A stretch of DNA of 28,996 bases. Origin: Methanobacteriota archaeon. Lineage in GTDB: Archaea; Halobacteriota; Methanomicrobia; Methanomicrobiales; Methanoculleaceae. The notes beneath the pieces were generated by a model. It worked only from the letters and a program-made list of their open reading frames with translations, was not told the origin of the DNA and searched no databases. The stretch covers positions 1 through 28,996 of the forward strand of contig JAEWLJ010000025.1 in the NCBI GenBank assembly GCA_023393455.1. Reading direction: 5' to 3'. Below, piece by piece: positions 24,104 to 28,996 of the stretch. The first letter of the stretch is position 1. Every line of letters starts with the position of its first letter. The translations under genes and the position numbers were made by a program.

Positions 24104-25012
24104 GTGAAGACCGCCTTCAGGCTGCTCATCGGCATCCTCCTTGTCGCTGCCCTCCTCGTGCTCTTCGACCCCGCCGCGATCCTCTCTGTCATCGCCTCGG
24201 CAAGGCCGGGATATCTTGTTCTGGCGCTCCTGGTCTACGCGGTCACCTACCTGATCCTCACCATCCGGTGGCGATCCATCCTCGCGGCGATGGGGGAGGA
24301 CCTTCCTATCGGGCTTGCATACCAGGCTTTCGTCGGCGGAGTGCTCCTCTCCGACCTGACCCCCGGGCGCATCGGGGACTTCTCCCGACCGTTCCTCGTC
24401 CGCGACCGGGTAGACCTGAACAAAGGAATTGCTTCGTTTGCCGTCGACCGGTATGCCGACCTCCTGACGATAGCGATCCTCGGGTTTGCCGGGCTTGTCC
24501 TCCTCTCGGTGCCCGGAGGGAAGGGCTATCTGATCCCGGCGGCATGCCTTCTTCTGCTGATCCTCCTCCCTTTCACCCTCTTCTGGCTGAAGAGGGAGCT
24601 CATGATCCGCGCGGCCGAACGGCTCGGTTCTGCCAGGATAACCACGTTTGTGCAAACGCTCGACGAGGCAGCGGGGCAGGTTCCCCACCTCCCGTCATTG
24701 ACGGCGTACTCCGTCCTCCTCACCACGGCTGCCTGGGTTACCCACGCAGCGCGGGTTGCCCTGATCGCCGGGGCGGTGGGGTATCCGGTGCCTCTCCCGG
24801 CACTCACGCTCCTGCAGCCGCTGGTGAGCGCCCTCTCCCTCGTCCCGGTATCGCTCGCCGGGCTCGGCCTGGTGGAAGGAGGGCTCGCGGCGGTTCTCGC
24901 AGGACTCGGGGTGCCCGCAACGGTGGGGATATCCATCGCGCTCCTCGACCGGGGAATAACCGTGGCCTTCCACCTGCTCGTCGGGGGAAAATATGCGACA
25001 AAATTAGTGTAG
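24104..25012 (+). CDS. UPF0104/lysylphosphatidylglycerol synthase TM-domain family membrane protein
   Basis: The 302 residues have about eight membrane segments and no soluble domain. YLILTIRWRSILAAMG, FVGGVLLSDLTPGRIGDF and SFAVDRYADLL are signatures of the UPF0104/LPG_synthase_TM family. LAGLGLVEGGLAAVLAGLG near the end matches the conserved GLG-E-G repeat. Archaeal relatives such as AglD take part in the late, lipid-linked steps of N-glycosylation or in lipid flipping, which suits a gene directly after uppP. The GTG start follows a GGGA site, 13 bases after the uppP stop. Its last 9 bases overlap the end of the convergent gene. Confidence 0.82.
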   Translation: MKTAFRLLIGILLVAALLVLFDPAAILSVIASARPGYLVLALLVYAVTYLILTIRWRSILAAMGEDLPIGLAYQAFVGGVLLSDLTPGRIGDFSRPFLVRDRVDLNKGIASFAVDRYADLLTIAILGFAGLVLLSVPGGKGYLIPAACLLLLILLPFTLFWLKRELMIRAAERLGSARITTFVQTLDEAAGQVPHLPSLTAYSVLLTTAAWVTHAARVALIAGAVGYPVPLPALTLLQPLVSALSLVPVSLAGLGLVEGGLAAVLAGLGVPATVGISIALLDRGITVAFHLLVGGKYATKLV

Positions 25013-25849
25013 AAGGGTCTGCCGGAGAACCTCAGGGTCCTCCTGCACAAGAATCCAGAAATGAATCTCGTACGCGGTCGACGGCGATGCAACGTCCACC
25101 GAGACCTTCTGGTAGGTGTAACGGTATTCGGTGTTGGTGGTCTCTTTCTGGACGGTGATGGTGCCGTGATCGTTATCGATGATCCACTCGGTGCGGCTCA
25201 TGGTATAGCCGGAGTCCGTCACTGCGGTTGCGGCGTCCATTTCCGGCGTCATCCCGGAGGAGAAGTTACCTACCACCTGCTCCACGCTGCTCATCGTGGT
25301 GCTGAAAGTCTCCCGGGTTGTGGAATCGAAGATCAGCACCCCCTCACAACCAGGAGAACCAAAACCGGAGAGTTCCGTGGGCAAGAGTATCTGACCTCTC
25401 TCCTCCTGAACGCTATTCATCGATGCCGGAACACTGATACCCCCGTTGTAGGTGGTCTGGAGAGTGGTAGTCGCCAGTCCCCCTACCCGAACGAGGCTGG
25501 ATCCTCCAGGGATAAAGGTAATATTGAAGGCCTTCTTCGTGTTCCCCCCGGCCCCGATCGCCGGTAAGGTAAACGTCCCGGACTGGAGAACCCGGTTGTC
25601 GTATTTGGTGGTGTAGGTATAGGGAGTCTCAGAGAGTTCGTGAGAGACGACCGAGAAGGCAAAAGCCACCGGTTCTCCCACATTGACCACACTCGGAAGG
25701 TCCTTCGGGCTCTCGAAGTAGAGTTCGGAAAAACTCTCCTCCATGGTGCCGGATGTATGGGTAAACACCACAAGTGCCCCGATTACGACGATTCCGAGGA
25801 CACAGGCGGCGATGATGGCGTATACAATGGTTTTATCTTCGAGATCCAT
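25004..25849 (-). CDS. Single-pass membrane protein with a DUF1616-like ectodomain
   Basis: The 281 residues have a short cytoplasmic tip, one membrane helix at about 9-29 (VYAIIAACVLGIVVIGALVV), and an outer domain rich in beta strands. The segments FSELYFESP, VNVGEPVAFAFSVVSHE and VLQSGTFTLPAIG resemble the outer part of DUF1616 proteins, which usually follows a four-helix membrane domain. That membrane domain is encoded separately just upstream in the opposite direction. Several N-x-S/T sites occur. Function is unknown; a cell-envelope role near the glycan genes is likely. The stop overlaps the convergent UPF0104 gene by 9 bases. Confidence 0.68.
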   Translation of the reverse strand: MDLEDKTIVYAIIAACVLGIVVIGALVVFTHTSGTMEESFSELYFESPKDLPSVVNVGEPVAFAFSVVSHELSETPYTYTTKYDNRVLQSGTFTLPAIGAGGNTKKAFNITFIPGGSSLVRVGGLATTTLQTTYNGGISVPASMNSVQEERGQILLPTELSGFGSPGCEGVLIFDSTTRETFSTTMSSVEQVVGNFSSGMTPEMDAATAVTDSGYTMSRTEWIIDNDHGTITVQKETTNTEYRYTYQKVSVDVASPSTAYEIHFWILVQEDPEVLRQTLLH

Positions 25850-25872
25850 AGTAACTGGTATTCGTTAAATCG

Positions 25873-25880
25873 CATATAAC
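25873..25880 (-). promoter_or_regulatory. TATA-like box for the DUF1616-like ectodomain gene
   Basis: The minus strand reads GTTATATG here, about 27 bases before the ATG at 25849. No Shine-Dalgarno lies in front of that ATG, so a leaderless transcript is likely. Confidence 0.45.
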
Positions 25881-25971
25881 CGTTGCCAGATGATACAGGG
25901 CGGGAACCGCGGCTGACAGAAGAACCAAAGAAAAAACGTTAACGGATCCGGGATCGTATCTATAAATAGTA

Positions 25972-26367
25972 ATGTCAGAACTTCGCGATCTACTGGCGGT
26001 CATTCTCTTCGTCCTCGCTGCTGCGGCGGTCATTCTGGTCCCTCCCCTGAGTGAGACACCCCTGCGGGCAATCCTCGGGTTTCCCCTGATCTTCTTCGTC
26101 CCCGGGTACGTCTTCATCGAAGCCCTGTTCCCGGAGCGTGAAGAGTTGACAGGGATAGAGCGCCTGACCCTCGGCATCGGGCTCAGCATCTGTATCGCCG
26201 TTTTTATCGGTTTCGGGTTGAATTACACCCCCTGGGGGATACGGCCCGGATCGATCCTCCTTGCGCTCGCCGGATTCACCCTCGCATTCACGGCGGCGGC
26301 CACAATCAGGCGGATGCGCTGCCGGGCGGGAGAGGGGGTTCACCGGCCGGAAGAAGGAGGGCTGTGA
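25972..26367 (+). CDS. DUF1616 membrane-domain protein
   Basis: The 131 residues carry four hydrophobic segments and match the N-terminal domain of DUF1616. The hallmark runs from LRAILGFPLIFFVPGYVFIE through ALFPEREELTGIERL to GIGLSICIAVFIGFGLNYTP. Full DUF1616 proteins continue into an outer domain, whereas this one stops after a basic tail. A fragment resembling the missing outer domain is encoded on the other strand, with 122 bases between the two starts. The biochemical function is unknown. A perfect TATAAATA ends only 3 bases before the ATG, too close to serve as the promoter of this start. The 3' end overlaps a broken GT4 gene on the other strand. Confidence 0.78.
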   Translation: MSELRDLLAVILFVLAAAAVILVPPLSETPLRAILGFPLIFFVPGYVFIEALFPEREELTGIERLTLGIGLSICIAVFIGFGLNYTPWGIRPGSILLALAGFTLAFTAAATIRRMRCRAGEGVHRPEEGGL

Positions 26368-26630
26368 GACAGAACTTCTTCGTAATATTTCTCAACCATC
26401 CCCACAATTTTCTCCCACCGATACTCTCCGGCGGTCCTGAGGCACCCGTCTCGCATAAACTAATCTGCATCAAGTGCCGGAAATCTACAGGCCGTCGCCT
26501 CCAGTGCTGCAATGCTGGCCTGATGAATATCGATATGCATCTCCCGAACCAGCTGGCCAGTTGAAGGTAAACCGGTTTGCATCAAGTCACCTTTTTGTGA
26601 GGCTGAAGCATGAGAAGAACTACTAGTCAT
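26340..26630 (-). pseudogene. Truncated, stop-interrupted C-terminus of a GT4-type glycosyltransferase
   Basis: One minus-strand frame reads from the ATG at 26630 to the TGA at 26340. It is interrupted by a TAG at 26460-26462. The part after the stop, RDGCLRTAGEYRWEKIVGMV then EKYYEEVL, is the typical last helix region of GT4 enzymes, with the W-E-K-I pattern. Before it, IHQASIAALEATACRFPALDAD continues plausibly. The nucleotide-binding domain and EX7E motif are missing. It follows the methyltransferase and GT4 genes in the same direction, so it looks like the decayed last gene of that operon. The rest of the gap up to 26749 shows nothing I can identify. Confidence 0.6.
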
Positions 26631-26749
26631 ACGCGAGCAGCCTAGAGGTGCATGAAATTCAGTGCTTTAGAATAGTAGTCGACGTCATGGAATTAGATAT
26701 GAGAAAAGTCATACACGAAATTAACGCCCTTCAAATTCCAGGTGTTTCC

Positions 26750-27580
26750 TTACTTCCTAACCTTTATGGTCAGGTAAACTGCATGCCTTACGTCAGCCCT
26801 TGCAAGAGCTCGTGCAACTGGCATTGGAAACGGGTAGTAGCCGGTGCCAGAGATTTTCTCAACAATAAAACCATGATACTCGAAGAGCTCAAGCAGACTC
26901 TCATATGTAAATACCCGGAGGTGGGCCCTCCAGCGGTTCGGGTGGCTGAGGCCATGTTTTGGATCAAATGAATTCCCTACAATCACTTGGTTGCTAATAT
27001 GGGCGGCAAACGGCTGTTTTCCAAATACAAGCGAGAAGATATTGTGAATACCAGCCAAGTTCGGTGTGGATATAATGGCATATCCATCCTTCTTTAAGAT
27101 TCTATAGATCTCTTCGATAAACAAGTCGGTCTCGTAGAGGTGCTCAATGACCTGATTTGCATGGATGACATCAAATACACCGTTATCAAACGGAAATCGG
27201 TCATTCAGGTCTGAGTGAACAACCTGGAGGGGGCCATTATAAACCGGTTCCGCTCCCGAAGCGCACTCGATCCCGAATACATGCGATGTCCCGATCTTCT
27301 CTGCAACCTGAAGGGTGAACCCTCCATCCCCGCATCCACAATCCAGCAGCCGCGCATCAGGATTATACTCTACCTGTTCGAGAATACGCTGTCTGTTCTC
27401 ATTATCAGTTTTATAAAACAAGTTCATTAATCCCATAAAAACACCTGAACCAGCATCAGGGTGCAACCTGAGCATCCGAGAAATACCACTTGTTGAACGA
27501 AACCATACATATCCTATCATCAGACAGAGAACAGGCAGTACGCAATTCAGAACAACTGTCACTTCCGTTGATCGGAACAT
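26750..27580 (-). CDS. Membrane-anchored class I SAM-dependent methyltransferase
   Basis: The 276 residues start with a hydrophobic segment, VTVVLNCVLPVLCLMIGYVWF (about 7-27), which should anchor the protein in the membrane. The Rossmann domain has LLDCGCGDGGFTL (78-90) as motif I and FDNGVFDVIHANQVIEHL as the acidic and post-II region, followed by YRILKKDGYAIISTPN. This is the Methyltransf_11 type common in glycan loci. It probably methylates a sugar on a lipid-linked glycan, but the acceptor is unknown. It lies 76 bases after a GT4 gene in the same direction. Without the anchor the domain is complete, so a later start cannot be excluded. Confidence 0.82.
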   Translation of the reverse strand: MFRSTEVTVVLNCVLPVLCLMIGYVWFRSTSGISRMLRLHPDAGSGVFMGLMNLFYKTDNENRQRILEQVEYNPDARLLDCGCGDGGFTLQVAEKIGTSHVFGIECASGAEPVYNGPLQVVHSDLNDRFPFDNGVFDVIHANQVIEHLYETDLFIEEIYRILKKDGYAIISTPNLAGIHNIFSLVFGKQPFAAHISNQVIVGNSFDPKHGLSHPNRWRAHLRVFTYESLLELFEYHGFIVEKISGTGYYPFPMPVARALARADVRHAVYLTIKVRK

Positions 27581-27656
27581 CCCGCTCTTGCCAGATCATT
27601 TCGGTGCTCCCCGTTCGCGCAAAAGCTCGTGTAGGGATGTTATGTGGAGGTATTAC

Positions 27657-28853
27657 CTACAATTTCCGATAAAGCCTTTCAAGTTGTTCCGCAACCTCTT
27701 TCCAGTCATAGTGGCGCGCGAATTCGGTGCAGGCCTCTTTCGGACATGGATCTTCTTCGAGAACCCGATGGATCTTATCAGATAGCGCTTCGGGGGTGAG
27801 AGAACAACGGTACCCGTTCACTCCCGGCACGACGAGATCCCGCGCCGCGTTCCCGGGGTGATCCGTCGTCACCACCGGAACCCCGCAGGCCATCGCCTCC
27901 AGCGCCGCGATCCCGAATCCCTCGCGGGTCGAGGGGAGGACGAAGACGCGGGAGGCCTTCATCGCGGCGATGACCGCGTCGTAGTCGGGGAGAAAACCGG
28001 CGAACGTCACCGCAAGTCCGAGGTCGCGCGCGAGGGCTTCGAGCGCCGGCCGCTCGGGCCCGTCGCCGACGATCAGCGCCCGGAGGTCGGGGACCTCCTC
28101 CCGGACCGTGACGAGCGCCCGGAGGAGGAGGTCGACGTTTTTGTCCCGGATCAGCCTCCCGGTGAAGATGACGTCCCACTCCTCCGCCGCCGGGGCGACG
28201 GCCGCGATCCGCGCAAGATCGATCCCGTTCGGGACGACCGGGACGGGTCCCGCGACCCCGAGGCCCGCGAGCGCCCGGGCGGTCGAGGGCGAGACCGCGA
28301 CGTGGTGATCGGTGAGCCCGGCGGCCAGCCGCTCGACGGCCTTCCCGAAGACCCCCCGGCGGCCGAGGTAGTCATACCAGTAGTCGCCCCAGACCTCGTG
28401 CCAGGTGACGACGAGCGGGAATCCCCGCCGCACCGACGCCGCCTTCGCCGCAAAACAGGAGAAGTAGGGGAAGTTCTGGCAGTCGACGACGTCGGCGCCG
28501 GAGGAGAGGATCGGCCGGAGCACCGCCTTCCCGAACCGGAGCGCCTGCGGGACCGTCCGCCGGCCATCGATATAAAGCCCTTCACCCGGACAGACGCCGT
28601 GGAGGGTCACCCCGTCGCGCTCGATCGTCGCCGGGCCGTCCCAGCAGCGCATCCCGTAGACGTGAACCTCGTGCCCCCGCTCCGCAAGTCGGACCGAGAC
28701 CTCGTGGATGCGCTTCTCGACCCCGCCCTTCACCCAGGGGTAGACGGCGTCGTAGACGTAGGCGATCTTCAGACGGATATCCTCCCGGTGAATAGGTTGT
28801 GGGAGGAGGTGGATAAGGGTATTCGTTCTGGGAACGACTTCCCCGAGAGGCAA
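27657..28853 (-). CDS. GT4-family glycosyltransferase with uncertain start
   Basis: This is a GC-rich GT-B family 4 enzyme. The catalytic protein begins at LKIAYVYDAVYPWVKGGVEK, the usual N-terminal glycine-rich loop. Further on are PVVPNGIDL, IFTGRLIRDKNVDLLLRAL and LPSTREGFGIAALEAMACGVP with an intact EX7E pair. The only conventional in-frame start upstream is the TTG at 28853, which lacks a ribosome site and would lie upstream of the initiation point predicted from the TATA box. A strong GGGAGGAT (28780-28787) instead sits 8 bases before a CTG at 28772-28770. Starting there gives a normal-length 371-residue protein. It heads the short operon that includes the methyltransferase. Confidence 0.85.
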   Translation of the reverse strand: MPLGEVVPRTNTLIHLLPQPIHREDIRLKIAYVYDAVYPWVKGGVEKRIHEVSVRLAERGHEVHVYGMRCWDGPATIERDGVTLHGVCPGEGLYIDGRRTVPQALRFGKAVLRPILSSGADVVDCQNFPYFSCFAAKAASVRRGFPLVVTWHEVWGDYWYDYLGRRGVFGKAVERLAAGLTDHHVAVSPSTARALAGLGVAGPVPVVPNGIDLARIAAVAPAAEEWDVIFTGRLIRDKNVDLLLRALVTVREEVPDLRALIVGDGPERPALEALARDLGLAVTFAGFLPDYDAVIAAMKASRVFVLPSTREGFGIAALEAMACGVPVVTTDHPGNAARDLVVPGVNGYRCSLTPEALSDKIHRVLEEDPCPKEACTEFARHYDWKEVAEQLERLYRKL

Positions 28854-28860
28854 CGAGCAC

Positions 28861-28872
28861 TATTATTATAGA
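28861..28872 (-). promoter_or_regulatory. TATA-like box upstream of the GT4 gene
   Basis: The minus strand reads TCTATAATAATA here. Initiation about 25 bases downstream would fall near 28840, inside the TTG-started reading frame but well before the CTG at 28772, leaving a leader of about 70 bases. Confidence 0.4.
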
Positions 28873-28996
28873 GAATTGCGATTAACCCTCTCTTCCATCA
28901 AGGATTTGCACTTTCGTTCCGTCACTGCTGAGCCGTTTCCTTCCTGAACTCTTGCCTTTAGAGGTTCTTTTGGATTTTCTCGAGAGCTACCGCTCG
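28866..28996 (-). other. Possible 3' end of a gene cut by the right edge
   Basis: A minus-strand frame is open from the window edge to a TAA at 28866. A second frame over the same bases has a Lys/Ser/Arg-rich run ending in KVQILDGREG but contains a TAG near the edge. I cannot tell which, if either, is coding. Confidence 0.2.

Noticed and set aside
25961..25968. Perfect TATAAATA before the DUF1616 gene
   Set aside because: As a TATA box it would start transcription inside the coding region, and there is no later start codon that fits, so it was not called as the promoter.
26648..26971. 107-codon plus-strand frame
   Set aside because: Most of it is antisense to the methyltransferase gene, with no ribosome site or recognisable motif.
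27858..28871. 337-codon plus-strand open frame
   Set aside because: It is antisense to an intact GT4 gene and has a low-complexity Arg/Asp/Glu/Pro product.
1..28996. CRISPR arrays, tRNA, rRNA or insertion sequences
   Set aside because: No regularly spaced direct repeats, tRNA-like cloverleaf, rRNA segments or transposase sequence were seen on either strand by eye.

Overview
The window looks like chromosome from a euryarchaeal methanogen of the Methanomicrobiales, most likely Methanoculleus-like. The support is indirect: a DUF1616 N-terminal protein, an archaeal-type UppP relative, a UPF0104/LPG-synthase-TM family protein, a DPAGT1-like lipid-linked glycan initiator, TATA-like boxes at leaderless spacing, and GC-rich flanking genes. 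No rRNA, tRNA, CRISPR array or transposase was seen. Almost the whole window is a surface-glycan locus, mostly on the minus strand. Base composition is mosaic: GC-rich from about 21.4 to 28.9 kb and visibly AT-richer in several genes between 0.6 and 16.6 kb, as is common for exchangeable glycan loci.

Region 1 (1-551, plus strand) is the tail of an integral-membrane acyltransferase that appears frameshifted. Region 2 (604-8372, minus strand) is a complete pseudaminic acid operon read pseB, pseC, pseF, methylase, a fused pseG-pseH, formyltransferase, PIG-L deacetylase, pseI. It should turn UDP-GlcNAc into a CMP-activated nonulosonic acid. The deacetylase, formyltransferase and methylase are tailoring enzymes suggesting an N-formylated and/or methylated variant.

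Region 3 (8637-16566, minus strand) holds a Wzx-type flippase, a GT-B enzyme with HP and S motifs that is a candidate nonulosonate transferase, two GT4 glycosyltransferases, a polytopic GT-C-like membrane protein, and a 368-base gap carrying a decayed coding remnant. Region 4 (16636-23160, minus strand) holds a DUF354 GT-B protein, wecC, wecB, a small membrane ORF coupled by overlaps to both neighbours, a DPAGT1/MraY-like sugar-1-phosphate transferase with its own leaderless-type promoter, and a second GT-C-like membrane protein. These can load a hexosamine phosphate onto a lipid carrier and supply UDP-ManNAcA.

Region 5 (23335-26367) holds a UppP-like lipid diphosphatase with an altered first motif, a UPF0104 membrane protein, and a divergent pair that look like the two halves of a DUF1616 protein. 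Region 6 (26340-28996, minus strand) is a short glycan operon with a GT4 gene, a membrane-anchored methyltransferase and a GT4 gene broken by a stop and truncated, followed by an undecidable partial frame at the right edge.

Together the genes make nucleotide sugars (ManNAcA and a modified pseudaminic acid), start a lipid-linked glycan, extend it, flip it and recycle the lipid. The acceptor (S-layer, archaellin or exopolysaccharide) cannot be read from the window. The most novel part is the acyl-exchange module inside the pse operon.
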